A stretch of 54,331 nt of DNA from Bacteroidota bacterium. Its GTDB lineage: Bacteria; Bacteroidota; Bacteroidia; Bacteroidales; B18-G4. This document shows positions 25,364-33,380 of the stretch, one piece after another. The DNA lies in contig JAHJRE010000186.1 of NCBI GenBank assembly GCA_018831055.1, positions 1 through 54,331 on the forward strand, written 5' to 3'. The stretch's first letter is position 1; each line of letters starts with the position of its first letter. The translations under genes were made by a program, and so were the position numbers. Under the pieces are notes generated by a model. It did no database searches. It had not been told where the DNA came from and saw nothing but the letters and a program-made list of their open reading frames with translations.

Positions 25364-27634
25364 ATGGAAATTTTTTATCTTATTGTAGTCATTGTTTTGT
25401 TCGGTCTGGCAATATCCGACTTAATAGTGGGAGTGAGCAACGATGCCGTAAATTTTCTAAACTCGGCCATAGGATCCAAAGCTGCCCCATTTAAAATCAT
25501 CATGTTGATTGCGTCGGTAGGAGTTGTAGTGGGTGCAACATTTAGCAGCGGACTGATGGAGGTAGCGCGTAAAGGTATATTTCACCCGGATCAGTTCACT
25601 TTTGCCGAGATCATGGTAATTTTTCTGGCTGTAATGATCACGGATGTTCTCCTCCTCGATACCTTTAACACTTATGGTTTACCAACATCTACAACGGTTT
25701 CCATTGTATTCGAGCTATTAGGTGCTGCCGTAGCTGTGTCTATCATTAAGATCATCACCATTGATGGAGTTCCGGAAAATCTGGGTAACTATATAAATTC
25801 AGCAAAGGCCCTGGCCATTATTTCAGGGATTTTAGTATCCATTGCAATTGCCTTCAGCGTTGGAGCGATCGTGCAGTATTTTGCACGAATGTTATTTACC
25901 TTTAAATACCAAACCAACCTGAAATATTTTGGATCAATATGGGGAGGACTTGCCACAACAGCCATTACCTATTTTATACTGATCAAAGGAGCAAAGGGGT
26001 CTTCGTTCATCAGTGAAGCGTCACTGCAGGTCATTGAAGAAAACACAGGATATATCATATTGTTGAGTTTTGTAGGCTGGACTTTCATTTTCCAGTTGAT
26101 CTCATGGTTTACCAGGATTAATATCCTTAAAATCATTGTAATGATTGGCACTTTCGCGCTAGCGATGGCATTTGCCGGTAACGACCTGGTAAATTTCATC
26201 GGGGTGCCCCTGGCGGGATATGAATCCTTCAGAGCATTCCTCGCCAGCCCTGAAATCAACCCCAACAGCCTTAACATGGTTGCACTTACCAAATCCATAC
26301 AAACACCAACATACATGCTGCTCCTGGCAGGACTAGTGATGGTTTTTACCTTATGGACCTCAAAAAAGGCACGATCGGTCACTGCCACTGAAGTTAACCT
26401 GGGCAGGCAGGGTGAAGGATCCGAAAGATTTGATTCTACCTTGCTTTCCAGAACGATAGTCAGACAAGTCAGAAAACTGAACGAGACAATATCAGCCATT
26501 ATTCCGGAAAACCTCAAGCAAAAAATAGACAAACGTTTTGAGCAACCCAAAAAGACAAGCAAGAAAAAAACAGGAGAAACAAAAGGAAATTTCGACCTTA
26601 TCAGGGCATCGGTAAATCTCGTGGTTGCCAGTATTCTGATCGCATTCGGAACATCATTAAAACTGCCACTCTCCACGACATATGTCACTTTCATGGTAGC
26701 GATGGGTACTTCTCTGTCAGACCGCGCCTGGGGAAGAGAAAGCGCCGTTTACAGAATTACGGGCGTGCTTTCGGTTGTAGGAGGGTGGTTTCTAACAGCT
26801 TTTTCTGCTTTCGTCGTTTCATTCCTGATTGCATTGGCCATTTTCTATGGCGGTATCATCACCATCCTGATTTTCATTGTGATAGCCATTTTCTTCATCA
26901 TAAAAACTCATGCCATACATAAAAAGCGCGAAAAGAACAATAACGATATGGAAATGTTTGCAGATACGGCTAAAGAGATCAATGAGGCTAACGTCGTTTC
27001 TGAAAGCGCAAGCACAATTACGAATATCCTTAGAACTGTTCCTGAAATGCTGAAAAACACCTTTACGGGTTTAGCATCAGAAGATCTAAGGGGACTGAAA
27101 AAGAACTTCAGGGATGCATCGGAAATCATCAAAAAGACTAAGTATCTCAAGGACAGCATTCACAAAACCATTGCCAGGATTGAAGAAGATATTGATGATA
27201 CCGGTCCGTTCTATGTCCAGGTTGTTGATTACCTGAAAGAAATATCCAACTGCATCTATCATATATCCAGGGAATCATACAAGCATGTGGATAATAACCA
27301 CAAAGGATTGCTGAAAATTCAGGTTGACGAGACCCAGAAACTGATGGAGCAAATCCAGAAGTATTTTGATCTGATCATCCTCCGGATTGAAAAGAACAGC
27401 TTTGAAAAAATGGCATCGATAGGTCAACTTCAGGATGAAATCCTGGATAACCTGGAGACGTACCGAAAAAATCAGATAAAAAGGATTAAAACGCAGGAAG
27501 CCGGAACCAAGAACAGCTTGCTCTACATGAACATCCTGGCCGAAATCAAATACATGATGCTATATTTAAATCAGTTGGTAAAATCGATGCAGGAATTCAT
27601 TCAGGATCACGATAATGATAACCAGGAGAAGTAA
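25364..27634 (+). CDS. inorganic phosphate transporter, PiT family, with PhoU-like C-terminal domain
   Basis: The 756-aa protein has two PiT signature halves, 'GVSNDAVNFLNSAIGSKAAP' (about 22-42) and 'TSLKLPLSTTYVTFMVAMGTSLSDRAWG' (about 428-456), among about 12 hydrophobic helices. A charged cytoplasmic loop lies near 340-405. Residues about 520-750 are a soluble helical PhoU-like extension. This makes it far longer than the usual 400-500 aa PiT protein. It should move phosphate by H+ or Na+ symport. It is the divergent neighbour of the porin-lipoprotein operon. A near-consensus -7 box (TATTTTCG, 25334-25341) lies 22 nt before the ATG. Confidence 0.92.
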   Translation: MEIFYLIVVIVLFGLAISDLIVGVSNDAVNFLNSAIGSKAAPFKIIMLIASVGVVVGATFSSGLMEVARKGIFHPDQFTFAEIMVIFLAVMITDVLLLDTFNTYGLPTSTTVSIVFELLGAAVAVSIIKIITIDGVPENLGNYINSAKALAIISGILVSIAIAFSVGAIVQYFARMLFTFKYQTNLKYFGSIWGGLATTAITYFILIKGAKGSSFISEASLQVIEENTGYIILLSFVGWTFIFQLISWFTRINILKIIVMIGTFALAMAFAGNDLVNFIGVPLAGYESFRAFLASPEINPNSLNMVALTKSIQTPTYMLLLAGLVMVFTLWTSKKARSVTATEVNLGRQGEGSERFDSTLLSRTIVRQVRKLNETISAIIPENLKQKIDKRFEQPKKTSKKKTGETKGNFDLIRASVNLVVASILIAFGTSLKLPLSTTYVTFMVAMGTSLSDRAWGRESAVYRITGVLSVVGGWFLTAFSAFVVSFLIALAIFYGGIITILIFIVIAIFFIIKTHAIHKKREKNNNDMEMFADTAKEINEANVVSESASTITNILRTVPEMLKNTFTGLASEDLRGLKKNFRDASEIIKKTKYLKDSIHKTIARIEEDIDDTGPFYVQVVDYLKEISNCIYHISRESYKHVDNNHKGLLKIQVDETQKLMEQIQKYFDLIILRIEKNSFEKMASIGQLQDEILDNLETYRKNQIKRIKTQEAGTKNSLLYMNILAEIKYMMLYLNQLVKSMQEFIQDHDNDNQEK

Positions 27635-27637
27635 AAA

Positions 27638-28519
27638 TTAGCTTTTGCGTATTCTTGCCATTCTATCCTTCCCATGAATATCTTTACGAATTTCCTCAAG
27701 GATAAGACCTTGCTTCTGAGTTAATTCAATCATTTCAGAAACCATGGCTTCATTGAATTCCAGGTAAATCTTCCCCTGAGGTGCAAGATGAAAACCGGCA
27801 AAATTCAGGATATGTCTGTAAAAAACAAGGGGATCATCATCGGGAACAAACAATGCTTCGTGCGGTTCAAAGTCCAGCACATTTCTTTTCATATGCTGTT
27901 TTTCGCTCCTTCTCACGTATGGAGGATTGCTCACTATGATATCAAATAAACCACAATCCTTCCAGGAAGAGGGTTTCAGGATGTCGGCATGAAGAAAAAC
28001 TACATCCACATCATTAGCATATGCATTTTTTCTGGCAGTATCAAGAGCATTAAGAGAAACATCCAGGGCATACACTTTCATATGATTTGATCGACCGGAT
28101 AAAGTAATGGCAATACAGCCCGAACCGGTTCCAATATCTATGACACTTAATTCTTTTTTAACATCAGAATAACTCTCAACTATCCATTCCACCATTTCAC
28201 CAGTTTCAGGCCTTGGGATCAGTACACCCTCGGAAACCATGAATGATCTCCCACAAAACATGGTTTTACCAATTATATACTGAACGGGGCGGGCGTTAAT
28301 AAGGTCATTCAAGGCCCGTTCAAACAATCCGGATACAGGAGGCCGCAAATCCTGATCCAGGGAAAGGATCATCAAGGCCCTGGATAAACCAAGGTACTCT
28401 TCAACAAGCAAATTGAAGATGTTATTGATCTCCTCCGTTTCATAAAGTGATACCAGGGAACGGCGATAATGTTCTCTCATTTGACGAAGACTGACCGAGG
28501 AAACATGCATGGATTTCAT
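27638..28519 (-). CDS. prmC: peptide chain release factor N5-glutamine methyltransferase
   Basis: The 293-aa enzyme methylates the Gln of the GGQ motif of release factors. The SAM-binding motif 'VIDIGTGSGCIAITLS' and the catalytic NPPY in 'IIVSNPPYVR' are present. The substrate-contacting 'RPVQYIIGKTMFCGRSFMV' and 'VLIPRPETGEMVEW' also fit PrmC. The ATG at 28519 is preferred to an in-frame TTG at 28546, which is almost on top of the predicted transcription start. It is divergent from the kinase gene and converges with the PiT gene, leaving 3 nt between stop codons. Confidence 0.94.
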   Translation of the reverse strand: MKSMHVSSVSLRQMREHYRRSLVSLYETEEINNIFNLLVEEYLGLSRALMILSLDQDLRPPVSGLFERALNDLINARPVQYIIGKTMFCGRSFMVSEGVLIPRPETGEMVEWIVESYSDVKKELSVIDIGTGSGCIAITLSGRSNHMKVYALDVSLNALDTARKNAYANDVDVVFLHADILKPSSWKDCGLFDIIVSNPPYVRRSEKQHMKRNVLDFEPHEALFVPDDDPLVFYRHILNFAGFHLAPQGKIYLEFNEAMVSEMIELTQKQGLILEEIRKDIHGKDRMARIRKS

Positions 28520-28530
28520 CCTAAAAGTTG

Positions 28531-28538
28531 TATATTTG
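28531..28538 (+). promoter_or_regulatory. putative -7 box (TATATTTG) of the kinase-glycosyltransferase operon
   Basis: TATATTTG fits TAnnTTTG. The predicted start near 28544 would give a 64-nt leader holding two mini-ORFs before the kinase ATG. It lies inside the presumed prmC leader, so the two divergent promoters face each other. Confidence 0.5.
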
Positions 28539-28553
28539 GAATTCAAGAGTGTA

Positions 28554-28561
28554 CAAAGGTA
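28554..28561 (-). promoter_or_regulatory. putative -7 box (TACCTTTG) of prmC
   Basis: On the minus strand TACCTTTG fits TAnnTTTG; transcription would begin about 28547, leaving a 28-nt leader before the ATG at 28519. It overlaps the leader of the divergent kinase operon. Confidence 0.45.
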
Positions 28562-28564
28562 ATC

Positions 28565-28611
28565 ATGAAAAATAAGTCATGAATACCAGCATGAAAAATA
28601 GAATATCATGA
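28565..28611 (+). other. two overlapping leader mini-ORFs (MKNKS and MNTSMKNRIS)
   Basis: ATG at 28565 opens a 5-codon frame ending with TGA at 28580-28582. That stop overlaps the ATG at 28579 of a 10-codon frame, whose TGA at 28609-28611 overlaps the kinase ATG at 28608. Each junction is an ATGA overlap. CATGAA occurs four times in this stretch and CATGAAAAATA twice. Ribosomes could be handed along, giving translational coupling or attenuation; this is inference from the sequence alone. Confidence 0.4.
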
Positions 28612-29255
28612 AGGGAGACATCCTGATTATAAAAGAGCATCATGAAAATGCCGCGCATGAAGTCGCCAACATTGCTTTGCCATTGATCAGGAAGGCAAAG
28701 GAGGCATACATTATAACTATTGCTGGGGAATCCGGGGCCGGGAAGTCGGAAATTGCGGAAGCACTGAAAATCATACTGGAGAAAGATGGCATACATACAT
28801 ACATATTTCAGCAGGACGATTTTTTTATTTTCCCACCATTGACCAATGCCAAAAAGCGTAGAGAGGATTTAAGCTGGGTCGGCATGCAGGAGGTTAAACT
28901 GGAATTGCTCGATCAGATCCTTGAAGCCTTAAAGAACGGCATAACAGAAATTGAAAAACCACTGGTAGTTTTCGGGGAAGACAGGATAACGGAAGAAACA
29001 CTGGATATGACCGGAATAAAAGTTATCCTTGCCGAAGGCACCTATACAACAGTCCTGAAAAATGCTGACTTTCATATTTTTATCGATAGGGATATGAATG
29101 ACACCCGCGCATCAAGGATAGAAAGGGGAAGGGAAGTTCAGGATGAGTTCCTGGAAAAAGTATTAAGAATAGAGCATGAGATTATTTCCCGACACAAGGA
29201 AAAAGCAAACATCATCATCCGGAAAGACTTTTCGGTTCAAAATCAATCAGGATGA
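28608..29255 (+). CDS. P-loop kinase, uridine kinase/phosphoribulokinase-like
   Basis: This 215-aa cytosolic protein has the Walker A motif GESGAGKS at residues 40-47. A 'YIFQQDDFFIFPP' segment follows, as in uridine kinase/PRK-type enzymes (D-D-F after a beta strand), then 'VILAEGTYTTVL' and 'FHIFIDRDMNDTRASRIERGRE' with the lid arginines. The substrate is not evident. The final TGA overlaps the ATG of the following sucrose-phosphate-synthase-like glycosyltransferase (ATGA), so the two are translationally linked and probably act in one pathway, for example phosphorylating a sugar acceptor. Confidence 0.75.
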   Translation: MKGDILIIKEHHENAAHEVANIALPLIRKAKEAYIITIAGESGAGKSEIAEALKIILEKDGIHTYIFQQDDFFIFPPLTNAKKRREDLSWVGMQEVKLELLDQILEALKNGITEIEKPLVVFGEDRITEETLDMTGIKVILAEGTYTTVLKNADFHIFIDRDMNDTRASRIERGREVQDEFLEKVLRIEHEIISRHKEKANIIIRKDFSVQNQSG

Positions 29256-30505
29256 AGAAAGAGATACAATCCATAGCCATGCTCAGCACGCACGGCTATT
29301 TCGATCCGGTACCCAAGCTGGGCAGGGTTGACACCGGCGGACAGGTTGTTTATGTATTACAGCTCGCCAAAGCAATTGCGGCAAGCGGAATTAAAGTGGA
29401 CATTTTTACCCGTTGGTTTGATCAAGGTCAGCAACAGATCGATCCTGTTCCAGGTCATCCCGGAGTCAGGGTGATACGAATCCCTGCAGGGCCCTGGAAA
29501 TTCCTGACAAAAGAAGTAATTTACGATGTACTTCCTGAGCTGGCAACAAATATGATCGCCTTCATAAATCATAACAAAGAATACGATTTATACCATGGCC
29601 ATTATGTGGATGCCGGTGTGGTTACGCTGGATGTGGCATCTGCACTAAAGAAACCTGCATTCTTTACAGCCCATTCGCTGGGTGCCTGGAAAAGAGAACA
29701 AATGGGTGGCGATCCGGAAAAAATGGAAATGAAGTTTAACTTTAATTACCGTATTGCTCAGGAACAAAGAATTTTCGATGAGGTACGAGGCCAGACCGTA
29801 ACTTCCATACTTCAAAAGGAAAAGCTCTTCGAACTTTATAATATTCATCGGGAGAACATCGAAGTTATTCCTCCGGGAGTAGACCTAAAGCGTTTTCATC
29901 CGGCAAATGATACAGACAGGAAGTTGTTTGCACAGATTCCCGACAATTATATATTTTGCCTTAGCAGGATCGACACCAATAAGGGGCATGATTTGCTGCT
30001 GAATGCATTCGACCTTATCCGAAAAAAATTCCCCGGCTTATTACTTGTCATCGGTGGCGGATCTCCCGAGCCCAACGACAGGGAATTGGAAGTTTTCGAA
30101 ACCATGGATACCATCATACGCGAAAAGGGAATGGAAAAACAGGTCATGCTCATCGGCTATGTTCCGGATGAATTATTGGTGGCATATTACCAGAAATGCC
30201 GTTTTTTTGTGTTGCCATCCATCTTCGAACCGTTTGGCATGACTTCCCAGGAGGCCATGGCATGTGCCAAGACTGTGGTTGCAAGCAAATACGGAGGTAT
30301 TCGCAATGTTATCCGGCACAGAGAAAATGGTATGCTAATTGATCCCAGGGACGCGAACGAATTTGCGGACGTGATGACAGAACTTATCAGAAATGAACAA
30401 TTAGCCATGGATATGGGCCAAACCGCCAACCTTATGATCCAGGAAGAATTCGGATGGGAAGCCATCGGAGGAAGATTCCTTGATTTTTATCGAAAATGCT
30501 GTTAA
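29252..30505 (+). CDS. GT4 glycosyltransferase, sucrose-phosphate-synthase-like
   Basis: The 417-aa GT-B enzyme opens with 'STHGYFDPVPKLGRVDTGGQVVYVLQLAKAIA'. This is the donor/acceptor loop typical of sucrose synthase, sucrose-phosphate synthase and mannosylfructose-phosphate synthase. 'LYHGHYVDAG' and 'TAHSLGAWKREQM' follow, and the C-terminal E-x7-E motif is 'FEPFGMTSQEAMAC' (near residue 325). It should transfer a hexose from a nucleotide sugar to a (phospho)sugar acceptor. No phosphatase domain is attached. Coupling to the upstream kinase suggests a dedicated disaccharide, possibly a compatible solute, but the product is unknown. Confidence 0.8.
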   Translation: MKKEIQSIAMLSTHGYFDPVPKLGRVDTGGQVVYVLQLAKAIAASGIKVDIFTRWFDQGQQQIDPVPGHPGVRVIRIPAGPWKFLTKEVIYDVLPELATNMIAFINHNKEYDLYHGHYVDAGVVTLDVASALKKPAFFTAHSLGAWKREQMGGDPEKMEMKFNFNYRIAQEQRIFDEVRGQTVTSILQKEKLFELYNIHRENIEVIPPGVDLKRFHPANDTDRKLFAQIPDNYIFCLSRIDTNKGHDLLLNAFDLIRKKFPGLLLVIGGGSPEPNDRELEVFETMDTIIREKGMEKQVMLIGYVPDELLVAYYQKCRFFVLPSIFEPFGMTSQEAMACAKTVVASKYGGIRNVIRHRENGMLIDPRDANEFADVMTELIRNEQLAMDMGQTANLMIQEEFGWEAIGGRFLDFYRKCC

Positions 30506-30532
30506 CCCAAACCAGGAAAAGTAATTGCAACT

Positions 30533-31135
30533 ATGCAGGAAATCCGGGATGAATACTTGACAGTGGCTGATAAATCAGAAGGCCTGTATAAAGAAAAGGG
30601 AAGTAAGTTCATTGCTTTGTGTTTTCCGGTAAGTAACGAAGAAGAAATTCACAGTATCCTGGATAAACTCCGCAAAGAATACCATGACGCCAGACATCAT
30701 TGTTATGCTTACCGGCTGGGAGTCAACGACGACAGGTACCGGATGAACGATGACGGCGAACCGGGAGGATCAGCGGGCAGACCAATTTTCGGTCAAATCC
30801 TCTCCAACGATCTAACGGATGTTCTTATCGTGGTGATACGATATTTCGGAGGAATAAAGCTCGGAATGGGAGGTTTAGCAGCAGCCTACAAAGCTGCATC
30901 CAAAGAATCTATAGAGAATGCCAATATAATAAAAAAAATAATCACAAAAAAAATCACAATTTGCTTTGAATACCCTCTAATGAACGAAGTGATGAGAACC
31001 ATAAAAGAACACGGTTTACGTATTGTTAATCAAGCATTTACTACTGATTGCCGGGTAACACTGGAAGCCAGGGTAAAGCAATACAACTTACTCGTTTCAA
31101 TTTTCGGGAAGATTCATGGTGTCAAGATAGAATAA
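30533..31135 (+). CDS. YigZ/IMPACT family protein
   Basis: The 200-aa protein shows the UPF0029 N-terminal domain: 'EGLYKEKGSKFIALCFPVSNEEEI', 'DARHHCYAYRLG', 'NDDGEPGGSAGRPI' and 'IVVIRYFGGIKLGMGGLAAAYKAAS'. A short ferredoxin-like C-terminal domain (DUF1949) follows at about 130-200. Members are linked to translation control (IMPACT in eukaryotes), but the bacterial function is not settled. It follows the glycosyltransferase after 27 nt and may be on the same transcript. The gap to dnaA beyond it (31136-31374) is AT-rich with several poly-T runs and no recognised RNA or repeat. Confidence 0.88.
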   Translation: MQEIRDEYLTVADKSEGLYKEKGSKFIALCFPVSNEEEIHSILDKLRKEYHDARHHCYAYRLGVNDDRYRMNDDGEPGGSAGRPIFGQILSNDLTDVLIVVIRYFGGIKLGMGGLAAAYKAASKESIENANIIKKIITKKITICFEYPLMNEVMRTIKEHGLRIVNQAFTTDCRVTLEARVKQYNLLVSIFGKIHGVKIE

Positions 31136-31374
31136 GTCAAAATATGTAAATGGATTATAAATATCTTTTGTAGAACGCAATAAGTGATTTTGGAATTTTC
31201 TGTATATACAATTTTTTTTTCACTAAGTCAAGCATTGATTTTCTTTTTTTTTAACTTTTTTGTAATGATTTTTGTTCGCTAAACATACTACTCCAGTCCA
31301 GGAAACTTCGTACGTTATACAGTACAACACCCTTAATAACGAGCTGATTATTAATATTTTGATTGAAATTGCAT

Positions 31375-32811
31375 ATGAAAAATAATGCAGTTGAGGTTTG
31401 GGAAAACTGCCTAAAAATTATTAAGGATAACATTCATTATCAAAGTTTTAAGACTTGGTTTACGCCCATTAAACCCTTAAAACTGGAGGATTCTGTATTG
31501 ACGATACAGGTACCGAGCCAGTTTTTCTATGAGTGGCTGGAAGAGCACTACATCAATTTGTTAAAGAAAACCATCAAGAAAGAACTGGGTCCGGAGGGAC
31601 GCTTGGAGTACAGCATCATCATGGACAACTCCCTCGACCGCAATAACCCTTATTCTATTAAAGTACCCACATCCAACAAAAAGGCCATCAACAATCCTTC
31701 GGTACAGATGCCTATTGACATCAACCGGGGCTCATCCCATGATATACCCAATCCTTTTGTGATTCCTGGCTTAAAAAAGATCAAGGTTAATTCACAGCTT
31801 GTTGACACCTATTCATTTGAAAATTTCATCGAAGGTGACTGCAATCGCCTGGCGCGTTCAGCAGGCTTTGCCGTTGCGGAAAATCCGGGACGTACATCTT
31901 TCAATCCCCTGCTGATATACAGCGATGTCGGCCTCGGGAAGACCCACCTTGCCCATGCCATAGGGGTGCAGTCGAAAAATAATTATCCCGATAAAACAGT
32001 TCTGTACGTTACCACCGAGCAATTTATTGCACAGTACATCGACTCGGTGCGTAACAACAACCAGAATGACTTCGTACATTTTTACCAAATGATCGATGTG
32101 CTGATTGTTGATGACATCCAGTTTTTATCGGGCAAGGAAAAAACCCAGGATGTTTTTTTCCATATTTTCAACCAACTGCATCAGAACAACAAGCAACTGG
32201 TACTAACCTCTGATAAACCTCCTGTCGAACTCAAAGGCATGGAACCAAGGTTGCTTTCGCGTTTTAAATGGGGTCTTGCTGCCGATCTGCAACCTCCCGA
32301 CCTGGAAACCCGGATAGCTATACTTCAGAAAAGACTTTATAACGACGGCATTGAAATGCCACAGGATGTTATTGAATACATCGCCTACAATGTCAATACC
32401 AATGTAAGGGAACTTGAAGGAGCGTTGATATCCATTCTTGCTCAGGCATCACTGAACAAAAAAGCCATTACCCTGGAACTGGCCCGAAAAATGATCGATA
32501 AATTCGTTAAAAGCACTGCCAGGGAAATTTCCATCGACTTCATCCAGAAAATCATTTGCGACTATTTCAATATTTCCATTGATTCCATCAATTCCAAAAC
32601 ACGCAAACGGGAAATAGTACAGGCCAGGCAACTTGCCATGTATTTTTCCAAAAAGCATACTAAAGCCTCCCTGGCTACTATCGGACTGCATTGCGGCAAT
32701 AAAGACCACGCCACTGTACTACACGCATGCCGTACTGTGAACAACCTCGTGGAAACCGACAAACAGTTCCGGATTTATGTGGAGGAAATCGACAAGAAAA
32801 TTAAAATGTAG
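31375..32811 (+). CDS. dnaA: chromosomal replication initiator protein DnaA
   Basis: The 478-aa AAA+ initiator has domain I (about 5-90, 'VWENCLKIIKDNIHYQSFKTWFTPI'), a short linker, the ATPase domain with Walker A 'VGLGKTH' (about 184-191) and Walker B 'VLIVDDIQFLSG', and sensor motifs. The domain IV DNA-binding signature 'CGNKDHATVLHACRTV' is near residues 440-455. The ATG at 31375 was chosen over an in-frame TTG at 31363 because the former gives the usual N-terminus. No cluster of TTATCCACA-type DnaA boxes is visible in the upstream gap, so the origin is probably not immediately here. Confidence 0.97.
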   Translation: MKNNAVEVWENCLKIIKDNIHYQSFKTWFTPIKPLKLEDSVLTIQVPSQFFYEWLEEHYINLLKKTIKKELGPEGRLEYSIIMDNSLDRNNPYSIKVPTSNKKAINNPSVQMPIDINRGSSHDIPNPFVIPGLKKIKVNSQLVDTYSFENFIEGDCNRLARSAGFAVAENPGRTSFNPLLIYSDVGLGKTHLAHAIGVQSKNNYPDKTVLYVTTEQFIAQYIDSVRNNNQNDFVHFYQMIDVLIVDDIQFLSGKEKTQDVFFHIFNQLHQNNKQLVLTSDKPPVELKGMEPRLLSRFKWGLAADLQPPDLETRIAILQKRLYNDGIEMPQDVIEYIAYNVNTNVRELEGALISILAQASLNKKAITLELARKMIDKFVKSTAREISIDFIQKIICDYFNISIDSINSKTRKREIVQARQLAMYFSKKHTKASLATIGLHCGNKDHATVLHACRTVNNLVETDKQFRIYVEEIDKKIKM

Positions 32812-32831
32812 CGTTGTTCCATTCATTTATT

Positions 32832-32840
32832 TATTTTTGC
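32832..32840 (+). promoter_or_regulatory. putative -7 box (TATTTTTGC) of the phosphatase operon
   Basis: TATTTTTGC matches TAnnTTTGC and lies about 65 nt upstream of the ATG at 32904, just after the dnaA stop. The closest TTG (32814-32816) gives a 15-nt spacer, so -33 is weak. Confidence 0.45.
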
Positions 32841-32903
32841 ATACATATGTGTTTAACGGGATTCAGTGCCGGATTTTTAAGGCGTTGATTTAAGAAATGA
32901 AGT

Positions 32904-33380
32904 ATGAAGATATTGATGGTTTGCCTGGGTAATATTTGCAGATCCCCAATGGCTGAAGGCATTTTACGGCATAAACTAAAATTGAACAGGATTTCTGCGG
33001 AGGTGGATTCTGCAGGTTTTGAACCATTTCACGAAGGAGACCCACCCGATCGCAGAGCTATAGCCACACTCAGAAAGAAAGCTATCGAAATTTCACACTT
33101 ACGCGCCAGGCTTTTTCAGCATGCGGATTTCGATAAGTTCGACAGGATATTTGTGATGGACCGTATCAACCACGCCGATGTTTTATCGATGGCCAGGGAT
33201 CAGAAGGATAGGGAAAAAGTCGATTTTATCCTGAACAAATCCTTCCCGGGAGAGAACAGGGAAGTGCCTGATCCCTATTATGGACATAATAATGGATTCG
33301 AACATGTTTTCGAACTTCTGGACAATGCCTGCGACATTATTATCCAGGAAGTAAAAAACGATTTAGATAAAAACAAGTGA
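32904..33380 (+). CDS. low molecular weight protein-tyrosine phosphatase
   Basis: The 158-aa enzyme has the P-loop C-x5-R at Cys7-Arg13 (CLGNICRS) and the general-acid loop 'VPDPYYG' (Asp near 122), the complete LMW-PTP active site. Length is normal. In bacteria such enzymes dephosphorylate tyrosine kinases of capsule export or arginine-phosphorylated proteins; no partner kinase lies nearby. It overlaps the following dehydratase gene by 4 nt (GTGA), indicating translational coupling. Confidence 0.94.
   Translation: MKILMVCLGNICRSPMAEGILRHKLKLNRISAEVDSAGFEPFHEGDPPDRRAIATLRKKAIEISHLRARLFQHADFDKFDRIFVMDRINHADVLSMARDQKDREKVDFILNKSFPGENREVPDPYYGHNNGFEHVFELLDNACDIIIQEVKNDLDKNK

Noticed and set aside
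25969-26694. 241-codon minus-strand frame
   Set aside because: It lies wholly within the PiT gene, whose motifs are clear; hydrophobic codons read backwards commonly stay open.
31201-31220. Terminator after the YigZ-family gene (TGTATATACA plus T-run)
   Set aside because: The palindrome could form only about three base pairs with a normal loop, and it is AT-only; this is too weak to call.
31136-31374. Possible oriC in front of dnaA
   Set aside because: The gap is AT-rich with poly-T runs, but no cluster of TTATCCACA-type boxes or 13-mer repeats could be found by eye.
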